64,000 nucleotides of DNA, taken from assembly GCA_965218055.1 (NCBI GenBank), contig CBDCKA010000002.1:1922001-1986000 (forward strand), in the 5' to 3' direction. Below, piece after piece: positions 43,601 through 51,085 of the stretch; the first letter of the stretch is position 1; each line of letters starts with the position of its first letter. A program made the translations under genes and the position numbers. The stretch comes from CBDBKE01 sp965218055. Its GTDB lineage: Bacteria; Acidobacteriota; Terriglobia; JAJPHL01; JAPKYU01. Under the pieces are notes generated by a model, which was given only the letters and a program-made list of their open reading frames with translations, was not told the origin of the DNA and ran no database searches.

Positions 43601-46600
43601 ATGAGCAAGACGTTTGACCAAGGCAAAGAAGAAGTCGCGAAGCTGTGCCGGTACTTCGCTGCCAATCGCCAAGCCTTTCTCGCCTCCGGCGTCAAGGAAG
43701 CCCATGTCCGCCAATCGCTGATAGACCCCCTCTTTGAATCGTTGGGCTGGGACGTGCGCAATACCGCGATGACCGCGCCCCAGTACCGGGAAGTCATTCC
43801 CGAAGACAGCCTCGACGTGGAAGGCCACCAGAAGGCGCCGGATTACGCCTTCCGTGTCGGCACCCTACCGAAATTTTACGCCGAGGCCAAGAAGTGCGGC
43901 GTCAACATCGGCTCCGACCCCGCCCCTGCCTACCAGCTTCGCCGGTACGGATGGAGCGCCAAGGTTGCGCTGTCCGTTCTGACCGACTTTGAGGAACTGG
44001 GCGTTTACGATTGCACCAAGCGCCCCGGCCCAGGCGACAAGGCGAGCCATGCCCGTATTCAGTACTTCCGCTTCGAAGAGTACCCCGACCGCTGGCGCGA
44101 GCTATGGGACGTGTTCTCGCGCGAAGCTGTCTGGTCCGGGGCGTTTGACCAGTACGCCGCGTCCAAGCGGAAACGCGGCACGTCCGAAGTGGACGTGGAG
44201 TTTTTGAAAGAAATCGAGGGCTGGCGGGAGAGGCTGGCCCGCAACATTGCCCTTCGGAACAAGGGCCTCGCTTCGGATGACCTGAATGCGGCCGTGCAAC
44301 TGACGATTGATCGCGTGGTGTTCCTTCGCATGGCGGAAGACCGAGGGCTGGAACCTTACGAGCAACTTCTGAAGCTGTGCGAACGGTCCGACATTTACCC
44401 CCACTTCATGCGCGACCTGTGCCGCCGGGCTGACCAGAAGTACAACTCCGGGCTGTTTCATTTCCAGAAGGAAACCGGCGTGTCCGAAAATCCGGACCGG
44501 ATCACGCCGAAGCTGGCAGTGGACGACAAGGTTTTCAAGCCGATCCTCCAAAGCCTGTATTTCACCCACGGTTCGCCATATCACTTCGGCGTGATGCCCG
44601 TCGAAATCCTGGGAACCGTCTATGAGCGTTTCCTGGGCAATGTGATCCGGCTGTCGGCGGGCCACCACGCCAAAGTGGAACTAAAGCCCGAAGTGCGCAA
44701 GGCGGGCGGAGTCTATTACACCCCGGCCTACATCGTCGAGTACATTGTCAAGCATACCGTCGGGCGGCAGATTAAAGGGTGCAGCCCCGCGCAACTGGCG
44801 GGTAAAGGTAGGGACAGGCCTCCAGGCCTGTCCTCCAAAGGGCAGGCAGAAATGCCTGCCTTACCGTTCCGCGTCCTGGACATGGCTTGCGGAAGCGGGT
44901 CATTCCTGCTGGGCGCATACCAGTGCCTTCTGGACTACTGCTTGAAGTGGTACATCGAGCACAAGCCCGAAACTCGCAAGAAAGCCGTTTACATGGACCC
45001 TAGGAACGGCGAGTGGCGGCTGGCAATTGAGGAAAAGAAGCGAATCCTCACGACGCATATCTTCGGCGTGGACATTGACCCCCAGGCCGTGGAGGTCTCC
45101 AAGCTCTCTCTCCTGCTGAAGGTGCTGGAAGGCGAGACCGACCTGAGCCTGCTCCCCTTCGGCGACCGCGCCTTGCCTAACCTCGCTGACAACATCAAGT
45201 GCGGCAATTCCCTGATCGGCCCAGACTACTTCACCGGCAAGCTGATTCCCGATCCGGACGAAATGAAGCGGGTCAACCCGTTTGACTGGAAGCAAGCCTT
45301 CCCCGACACGATGAAAGCCGGGGGATTTGACTGCGTGATTGGCAATCCGCCGTACATTCGCATTCAGACGATGAAGGAATGGGCGCCGCTGGAAGTGGAC
45401 GCCTACAAGAAGCTATTTCGCGTTGCCGGAACGGGCAATTATGACATCTACGTTGTCTTCGTTGAGCAGGGGTTAAGACTTTTGAACCCCGGCGGAGAAT
45501 TGGGCTTCATTCTCCCCAGTAAGTTTTTTGCAACCGATTATGGCGCTGCCTTGCGCGGCATTATCAGCGAAGCTAGATCACTGCGACAAGTTGTGGATTT
45601 TGGACACGCCCAGGTATTCGACGGGGCCACTAACTACACGTGTTTGTTATTCCTTTCCCGTGCGGCTGTGTCGGCTGGCAGTTACGTAAGATTGGATTCT
45701 CCAAGCATGCTAATAACTGCGGATTTAGAGGACACATTGTTCAACGGTGAAAGCATCACTTCTGGCCCGTGGTCGTTTGCAGGCAAGCAGGAAAAGTCAA
45801 TTGCAGAGAAAATAAACCGCGCATCGGTTCCATTAGGAGGATTACCATCGAGAATCGCGCGCGGCTCAAGTTCAGGCAATGATGATGTGTTCATGCTCAT
45901 ACGACAGGAGGGACATCTCTGCACACGGAAGGGGCAACCAGTTGACATCGAGCGCACTATCCTGAGACCACCGATTTATGCCAGCGATTTCGGACGGTAC
46001 AGATTCGCGCCAGGTTCTGGCGAGCTGATTATTTTCCCCTACGATGTCTCCACATCCGAGTATGACCTTAAGCCCGAAACTATTCTCAAACGCGATTTCC
46101 CGAAGACCTATAATTATCTGCATGACCGCAAAAAAGAACTTGTGGGGCGTAAGCAGTTCAAGGCTTGGTATGGATTCAGCGCTCCCCGCAATCTTGAGGT
46201 TCATGATTCGGCGCACTTCTTTGTTCCACTATTGGCTAACAAAGGTTCGTACTGTCGTTTGCCAGAAAGACAACAGAAAGTCTGTTTGATGGCAAGTGGC
46301 GGTTTCAGCATTACAGTAAGCCCATCTTGCGGACTTTCGCCTAATTATGTTTTGGGTCTCCTGAACTCAAAACTTCTCTTTTGGCGTTTGCGCTCCATCA
46401 GTAACATGTTTCGCGGCGGCTGGGTCACCTGCACAAAGCAGTACGTTGAAACGCTCCCAATACGAACTGTCGACTTTTTTCGGAAGCCCGATAAAGCTGC
46501 TCACGACCGCATAGTAATGCTTGTTGATTCCATGTTGTCTTTTAACCAGCAACTTGCCGGCGCGCAGTCGGAGGCGCAGAAGGCCATTCTCCAGCGCCAG

Positions 46601-46711
46601 ATTGACTCGACCGACGCGGAGATTGACCGGCTGGTGTATGACCTGTACGGCCTCACGGAAGAGGAGATCGCGATTATCGAAGGCACAACCCCATCTGAGC
46701 CGAGACAGTAA
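43601..46711 (+). CDS. type IIG-like restriction-modification fusion enzyme
   Basis: About 1036 residues from the ATG at 43601 (a TTG nine bases upstream is in frame). N-terminal PD-(D/E)XK nuclease: APDYAFRVG and KFYAEAKKCG (about 87-108). Helical connector, then an N6-adenine methyltransferase: motif I VLDMACGSGSFLLGAYQ (near 428) and motif IV VIGNPPYIRIQ (near 582). The C-terminal TaqI-like specificity region includes SCGLSPNYVLGLLNSKLLFW. One chain would both methylate and cut. Just before motif I there is an in-frame palindromic insert (44808-44864). The region 45500-46500 is lower in GC, which suggests an exchanged recognition domain. Confidence 0.92.
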   Translation: MSKTFDQGKEEVAKLCRYFAANRQAFLASGVKEAHVRQSLIDPLFESLGWDVRNTAMTAPQYREVIPEDSLDVEGHQKAPDYAFRVGTLPKFYAEAKKCGVNIGSDPAPAYQLRRYGWSAKVALSVLTDFEELGVYDCTKRPGPGDKASHARIQYFRFEEYPDRWRELWDVFSREAVWSGAFDQYAASKRKRGTSEVDVEFLKEIEGWRERLARNIALRNKGLASDDLNAAVQLTIDRVVFLRMAEDRGLEPYEQLLKLCERSDIYPHFMRDLCRRADQKYNSGLFHFQKETGVSENPDRITPKLAVDDKVFKPILQSLYFTHGSPYHFGVMPVEILGTVYERFLGNVIRLSAGHHAKVELKPEVRKAGGVYYTPAYIVEYIVKHTVGRQIKGCSPAQLAGKGRDRPPGLSSKGQAEMPALPFRVLDMACGSGSFLLGAYQCLLDYCLKWYIEHKPETRKKAVYMDPRNGEWRLAIEEKKRILTTHIFGVDIDPQAVEVSKLSLLLKVLEGETDLSLLPFGDRALPNLADNIKCGNSLIGPDYFTGKLIPDPDEMKRVNPFDWKQAFPDTMKAGGFDCVIGNPPYIRIQTMKEWAPLEVDAYKKLFRVAGTGNYDIYVVFVEQGLRLLNPGGELGFILPSKFFATDYGAALRGIISEARSLRQVVDFGHAQVFDGATNYTCLLFLSRAAVSAGSYVRLDSPSMLITADLEDTLFNGESITSGPWSFAGKQEKSIAEKINRASVPLGGLPSRIARGSSSGNDDVFMLIRQEGHLCTRKGQPVDIERTILRPPIYASDFGRYRFAPGSGELIIFPYDVSTSEYDLKPETILKRDFPKTYNYLHDRKKELVGRKQFKAWYGFSAPRNLEVHDSAHFFVPLLANKGSYCRLPERQQKVCLMASGGFSITVSPSCGLSPNYVLGLLNSKLLFWRLRSISNMFRGGWVTCTKQYVETLPIRTVDFFRKPDKAAHDRIVMLVDSMLSFNQQLAGAQSEAQKAILQRQIDSTDAEIDRLVYDLYGLTEEEIAIIEGTTPSEPRQ
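44808..44864. repeat. in-frame palindromic element inside the type IIG gene
   Basis: Two adjacent hairpins: GGACAGGCCT-CC-AGGCCTGTCC (44812-44833) and GGCAGGC-AGAAAT-GCCTGCC (44841-44860). They encode roughly KGRDRPPGLSSKGQAEMPAL between the connector and methyltransferase motif I. Such structure inside a reading frame looks like a REP/RPE-type insert. Confidence 0.8.
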
Positions 46712-46783
46712 TGGAGCGGGTACCGAACATCGGGGGGAAACCGAGATTCGTTGCTTGGTCAACGAACGTGGAAGTAATGGGGA

Positions 46784-46879
46784 ATGACAAAACCGAGAGT
46801 CGCAATGACCGCTGAGGCGTTGCGGGATTATGTTGGTTGGGTAGACGCTCCTTTCCGACGAATCCCCGAGACCCAGTGA
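46784..46879 (+). CDS. possible 31-residue ORF
   Basis: MTKPRVAMTAEALRDYVGWV... ends at TGA. A GGGGAA precedes the ATG. It may be the front of a gene truncated by later rearrangement; no family is known. The remaining DNA to 47040 shows no gene. Confidence 0.2.
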   Translation: MTKPRVAMTAEALRDYVGWVDAPFRRIPETQ

Positions 46880-47039
46880 GCGTCGCGCGCGCGGAGCGCC
46901 GTAACCAGCCGGGGCATTTCCTTACACCCCTTCACACGGCGTCGCTTCCAGCACACCGGCGGCGACCCCGCGTAGGACCATCGTGCCCCCGCGACAGCGC
47001 TTCACGTGGCGCGTCCGGCTGAGAAGGCTCTCGCTATAC

Positions 47040-47520
47040 TGACGGGCTTAACATCACGATCTTTGAAAAGGACACCGGGAGCTGGGGCGGACGCATTCTC
47101 GAACGTGAGACGGACCGTCTCGCGCATATTGTGACGGCCTACGAACTCATCCACATAGCGGTGAAGGTGTTTGGGTGAAAGCCGGTGGAAGGTTCCCTTG
47201 TGAGCGCGCTTCAGGGTTGCCCAGAATGATTCAATCCCCTGAGTATGAACCTGGCCGCGAACATACTCGGCCACGGAGTGCTTGACTGCTTCGTGATTGG
47301 GTAGATTGGTGTAGGCTGTCGCGTCATCCGTGTAGATCGTTGTCCCAGGAACGACCTTGCCCATGACGAACCCCTGAAGTGTTGCGCCTGAAGTGTCCTC
47401 TACAACCTGAGCCGAAACCTGATTCGTGCGCCGATCCTTCACCCCGACCACGGCAACTTTACCGACTGGCCCGCGTCCGGTCACGCCGACAGCCTTATGT
47501 TCGATCTGCCGCTCAAGTGT
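47040..47520 (-). pseudogene. IS1595-family transposase, N-terminally truncated
   Basis: The frame has GPVGKVAVVGVKDRRTNQVS, TIYTDDATAYTNLPNHEAVK (second catalytic D), and GIESFWATLKRAHKGTFHRL with the E and RYVDEFVGRHNMRE tail. The zinc ribbon, HTH and first catalytic Asp are missing: before EHKAVGV the frame is GTPase-derived. The C-terminus also runs into unrelated sequence. It is a different subgroup from the copy at 26272. Confidence 0.85.
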
Positions 47521-48240
47521 GCGCACGACCGGGCTGCCCAGGAGGTCATTGAGGCTGTTGAATGCGTTAGTCACCGAGGCCAGCATGTGAGACCGCCTCT
47601 CGGCGAAACTACGCAGGTTGTCACCTCGGACAAGGTCAAAGTGTGTGAAAGCAATCGCCAGCTTTTGACCATGCCCACTCGAGGCGACCGATCGTAGGAC
47701 AACCAAGGGGCCGCTTGCATGGGATGCTGGGAACTGTCCACGAGGAGCACCACATCGACATCCTGATAGCGCCGCGTTATATGGGTTGTCACGCTGGAAG
47801 ACGATTCTGGTGTATGACCAAGATCTTGGCCGTCCAACAATACAAGGCGTGGCTGCAAGTCTCCGAACGCCGGGAACAGTGGGCCTCTTACGCGGATTCC
47901 GTCGACCAACGGTGTTAACAGTCGTCCGAAATGCGGTGCGTAGTTACTTGAGAAGCGACGAACCTCGCGGATAAACTCGTCGCGATCTTGGGTCGCAAAG
48001 ACCCAAGATTCTGGCCAGCCTGATCGGCGCCGCCTCAACTCACCGGAATCAACCAGTTCGAATCTGCTCCGAATGTCATCCAAGATGTCGTGAACCAGCT
48101 CTGCAAATTTCTTGATGGTCGGACACCTGTTCCTCGAACAAATCCTCGGCGGCATCCCGATTCTCTCCGGTCAGTTGGTCGATTTTCTGCCAGAGCTGTC
48201 CGGAAATCTGCTCAGAAACGTCTTTTGAAGTCTGCCAAAG
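47521..48240 (-). pseudogene. P-loop GTPase-like gene remnant with frameshifts
   Basis: Three frames join into one protein: SKDVSEQISGQLWQKIDQLT...DLFEEQVS (about 48120-48240), TIKKFAELVHDILDDIRSRF...RLVLLDGQDLGHTPESSSSV...DVDVVLLVDSSQHPMQAAP (about 47715-48128; the DGQDLGHTPES is a G3-like motif), then LVVLRSVASSGHGQKLAIAF, THFDLVRGDNLR (a G4-like T/N-x-x-D), to VRTLERQIEHK, where transposase sequence starts. The P-loop is not seen, so the 5' end is lost. Dynamin-like or Era-like identity is uncertain. Confidence 0.6.
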
Positions 48241-48416
48241 CGCTCACTGGTCCCGTGGCAACAGAGCACCTGCTTCGCCCGTGTATCAAAACTGTATCAA
48301 AACCCCTGTTTGTTGAAGGGATTGGGGTTGCCCGTGAGCGGCGAGCAGGTTCCCCAAGTTGTTGATAACGCAAAGAATTGAACGTAACCGATGGAGAGAA
48401 AAGAAGCGGTGACAAC

Positions 48417-48457
48417 GCTTAGAAGGCAGATGCTCTGTCCACCTGAGCTACGGGCGC
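48417..48457 (-). tRNA. 5' half of tRNA-Arg(TCT), candidate attachment site
   Basis: Read on the minus strand it gives acceptor GCGCCCG, TA, D-stem GCTC...GAGC with D-loop AGGTGGACA, anticodon stem TCTGC and loop CTTCTAA (anticodon TCT), then GC. The rest of the anticodon stem, the T-arm and the acceptor 3' strand are missing. It lies 112 bp from the integrase stop. The break in the anticodon arm suits site-specific integration into a tRNA gene. Confidence 0.75.
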
Positions 48458-48569
48458 CTACGTGCATCCTAGCACCTAACCCCTTCATCCTCAACAAACC
48501 CTATTTCCATGGCGCATCAAAAATCGACCTGTTTGCCTCAAACTGTGCCAAAAATGTGCCAAAAATCGT

Positions 48570-49733
48570 TCAGTTCGGCCTTGCTGTGCTCGAAATCTGT
48601 CGATGTTCGTTAGCCTGGCGGTCGAGCTTGGTCAATGCCTCTCGCATCATGTTCAGCTTCGCCTGGCTGTACCGCTTGAATACCGCCGAGTCTCCCTGCC
48701 GAAGCATTTGGGTGACAAAATGGTCCGCGACTCCCCCGGCGCTGAGTCTGGTAGCAAAGGTATGGCGCAACTCGTATATCGGGAAATGCGGCACGCCAGC
48801 ACGCCGCAGTGTCGCGGCCCAAATCTTCTTCAGTGATCTGATGTATGGCCTGCTGGATTGTTGGCGTGGCGTCGGGAACAGATACTCGCTTGCCGGCGTC
48901 GCTTCGATCTGCGCTTGGAACGCCCTGTACGCCAAATCCGGAATCGGCATCTCGCCTACCCCGTTTGGAGTCTTGGAGTCCGGGATATAAACCACCCGGT
49001 TTTCCATATCCACCTGCAATTTCTTCATGGGCATCAGCTCCTTGTAGGGACGGAGCCCCGTCTCAGCGAGAATGACGATAGCGTTACGCAGGTAATCGGG
49101 TGCGGAAAACTCAATCCGCTGCTGCTCGCTTGCCGTCATATAGTGAGGCTTTCTGGTTGCGTTCCGTAATTGAATCGGGAATTCAACCGCACTACAGGGG
49201 TTCGCATCCAAACACTTTTTCTTCACCGCGACATTCAGAATCCGCTTCAAAATGCGGAATTCCTGGTGCACGGTTGCCGGCTTGAGCTTTCCCACAAGCC
49301 GGGTCCCTAACTTCGTGCGTACCCTCCTTCCTGAGCACAAGCGCCGATCGATGTAATCCTCAATCGCGTCTGCGGTAACTTCCGTCAAGGGACTTTCACC
49401 AAATGCCGGCCGCAGAAACTTCAGGGCATTGATATTTTCCGCGTGTGTCTTTTCCGAGCGGAATGGAGGCTTGGAACGTCTTTCCAGAAACCAATCAGCC
49501 CATTGGTTAAGGGTTAGTTTCTTGCCGGCCAGCATGGCTGGTAACCTTCCCTCGTCCCTGGCATCCAACCGGTCTCGCAGAAGACGGTTTGCTTCTTGTT
49601 CATTTGCGGTTCCTGTCGATTCCCTCTGAAGCTTTCCTTCTCGGTCCCGGTACCGCATCCACCAAAACGCGGAACCGTCGCGTTGGAAGATGCTCCCTCC
49701 TCCGCTCTTCGGCCTTCCTCTCCTATTGTTCAT
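48570..49733 (-). CDS. int: tyrosine recombinase (ICE integrase)
   Basis: A 387-residue integrase from the ATG at 49733 (MNNRRGRPKSGGGSIFQRDG; four codons earlier is another ATG). N-terminal AP2-like arm (SAFWWMRYRDREGKLQREST), SAM-like core-binding domain, catalytic domain with Arg (ETGLRPYKELMPM), Lys (YIPDSKTPNG), HxxR (YELRHTFATRLSAGG) and Tyr (VFKRYSQAKLNMM). The position usually occupied by His/Trp reads MLRQGD, as in a subgroup of related integrases. It overlaps the HTH gene by 11 bp and points to the tRNA half. Confidence 0.93.
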   Translation of the reverse strand: MNNRRGRPKSGGGSIFQRDGSAFWWMRYRDREGKLQRESTGTANEQEANRLLRDRLDARDEGRLPAMLAGKKLTLNQWADWFLERRSKPPFRSEKTHAENINALKFLRPAFGESPLTEVTADAIEDYIDRRLCSGRRVRTKLGTRLVGKLKPATVHQEFRILKRILNVAVKKKCLDANPCSAVEFPIQLRNATRKPHYMTASEQQRIEFSAPDYLRNAIVILAETGLRPYKELMPMKKLQVDMENRVVYIPDSKTPNGVGEMPIPDLAYRAFQAQIEATPASEYLFPTPRQQSSRPYIRSLKKIWAATLRRAGVPHFPIYELRHTFATRLSAGGVADHFVTQMLRQGDSAVFKRYSQAKLNMMREALTKLDRQANEHRQISSTARPN

Positions 49734-49935
49734 CGATTCCTCCATTTACATGAAATTGCTGGCGCCACTCGACCAGTTCCGACCGTCGGAAGCGGATCGA
49801 GCGGCCCATCATGCGGTAATGGGGAATCTGCTTTCGCTCGACGTAAGCATACACCAGCGAGGGGCTGACGCCCAGGAAACGGGCGGCGGCCTTCACCGTG
49901 ATCGGGGCATCTGGCGCTTCTCCGTCAAGGCTCAT
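49723..49935 (-). CDS. AlpA/excisionase-type helix-turn-helix protein
   Basis: A 70-residue protein from the ATG at 49935 (MSLDGEAPDAPITVKAAARF). The HTH_17/MerR-like motif is ITVKAAARFLGVSPSLVYAY, followed by VERKQIPHYRMMGRSIRFRR and a SELVEW box. This is the excisionase-type DNA-binding domain. Placed directly before int with overlapping ends, it probably acts as recombination directionality factor or regulator. Confidence 0.85.
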   Translation of the reverse strand: MSLDGEAPDAPITVKAAARFLGVSPSLVYAYVERKQIPHYRMMGRSIRFRRSELVEWRQQFHVNGGIDEQ

Positions 49936-50123
49936 CGTTCCCTCCCTACTCTCCACGCCGGACCGAGCGCTCCGTCAGATCCACCTTCCGCCCCGGATCG
50001 GCGAGTCCGGCGTCCTGCGTCTTCGGGAAAGACGCCGTACTCCTGGGCGATCCAGGCCGGGACTTCCAGCGTCTCCTCACCGCCCCGGCCGAGCTCCCGG
50101 TCGAAGTCCTCGAGAGTCTTCAT
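49932..50123 (-). CDS. small protein downstream of trbB, probably frameshifted
   Basis: A 63-codon frame (MKTLEDFDRELGRGGEETLE, VPAWIAQEYGVFPEDAG...). Its ATG overlaps the trbB stop (ATGA). After VFPEDAG the frame becomes Arg/Gly-rich; the neighbouring frame instead reads DAGLADPGRKVDLTERSVRR and stops at 49946. That tail matches the C-terminus of the membrane protein at 6782. A frameshift near 50025 is therefore likely, and the shown end may be wrong. Confidence 0.55.
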   Translation of the reverse strand: MKTLEDFDRELGRGGEETLEVPAWIAQEYGVFPEDAGRRTRRSGAEGGSDGALGPAWRVGRER

Positions 50124-51085
50124 CCGTTATCGTGTTCCCTCCAGATCGGCTTGATGATCCAGTGGTTCCGTGGCGCGTCGTAGCCCTGGACGAGCAGCGC
50201 TTCCTCCACGAAGCGGCGTCCCTCTCGCCGGGTCATGTGAATCACCATCGCAATGCCGTCCACCACACCACGGCAGGTGACCTCCCAGGGAAGCTCACCG
50301 CCGCCCTGCATGGCGCAACTGGCGAGCCGCGACAAGGCAGATTCTGCGTTGTTGGCGTGTACGGTGGTGAGCGAGCCGCCGTGTCCGGTGTTGAGGGCTT
50401 GCAATAGATCAGCGGCCTCCCCGCCGCGCACCTCGCCCACCACGATATGATCCGGTCGGTGCCGCAAGGCGTGGCGCACCAAGTCGCGGATCGTCACCGC
50501 TCCGCTGTCGATCCCCCGCGCCTCGAAGCGGACGCAATTAGAGCGCTCAATGCGAAGCTCCAGGGTGTCCTCGATGGCGACGATGCGCTCGTCGTCGGGA
50601 AGCAATTCAATAAGTGCGTTAAGCAGGGTGGTCTTGCCCGATCCGGTGCCGCCTGAAACCAGGATGTTGCGCCGGGAGCGCAACACCCGCTCGGCTTCCG
50701 CCCGCACGTTTCCAGGGAGTGCGCCTTGCCTCACGAGATCATCCGCCGAAAAAGACCGCTTCCCAAAGCGCCGCACGGTGATCGCTACTTGAGGACTCGC
50801 GGGCGGAACACAGATCGCAACCCGCGAGCCGTCGTCCAGGCGCGCATCGACAATCGGCGAGCTCGCCGGGTCCAGGCCCAACGGCCGCGCGATGTGGATG
50901 GCCGCCCGCAACAGGACCGATTCGTCCAGGTCCGGCGCGTCATGTGCCGTCAACCGCCCGGCCCGCTCGACCCAGACATTGCCGGGGCCGTTAATCATGA
51001 TCTCGCTGACTTCGGAATCTTCCAGGGCGCTTTCCAATCCCGGTAGAAATGGTTTCAGGTGTTCCAGTCCACTCGCGGCGCTCAT
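50120..51085 (-). CDS. trbB: TrbB/VirB11-like T4SS ATPase
   Basis: A 321-residue ATPase from the ATG at 51085 (MSAASGLEHLKPFLPGLESA), which overlaps the traG stop as ATGA. N-terminal domain with SEIMINGPGNVWVERAGRLT; Walker A GGTGSGKTTLLNAL near residue 145; Asp box AIEDTLEL; Walker B-like HIVVGEVRGGEA; His box NTGHGGSLTTVHAN. It forms the hexameric traffic ATPase at the base of the channel. The full set of motifs is intact. Confidence 0.95.
   Translation of the reverse strand: MSAASGLEHLKPFLPGLESALEDSEVSEIMINGPGNVWVERAGRLTAHDAPDLDESVLLRAAIHIARPLGLDPASSPIVDARLDDGSRVAICVPPASPQVAITVRRFGKRSFSADDLVRQGALPGNVRAEAERVLRSRRNILVSGGTGSGKTTLLNALIELLPDDERIVAIEDTLELRIERSNCVRFEARGIDSGAVTIRDLVRHALRHRPDHIVVGEVRGGEAADLLQALNTGHGGSLTTVHANNAESALSRLASCAMQGGGELPWEVTCRGVVDGIAMVIHMTRREGRRFVEEALLVQGYDAPRNHWIIKPIWREHDNG

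Noticed and set aside
48417..48500. A complete tRNA-Arg gene
   Set aside because: The sequence loses complementarity in the anticodon stem and has no T-arm or 3' acceptor strand.
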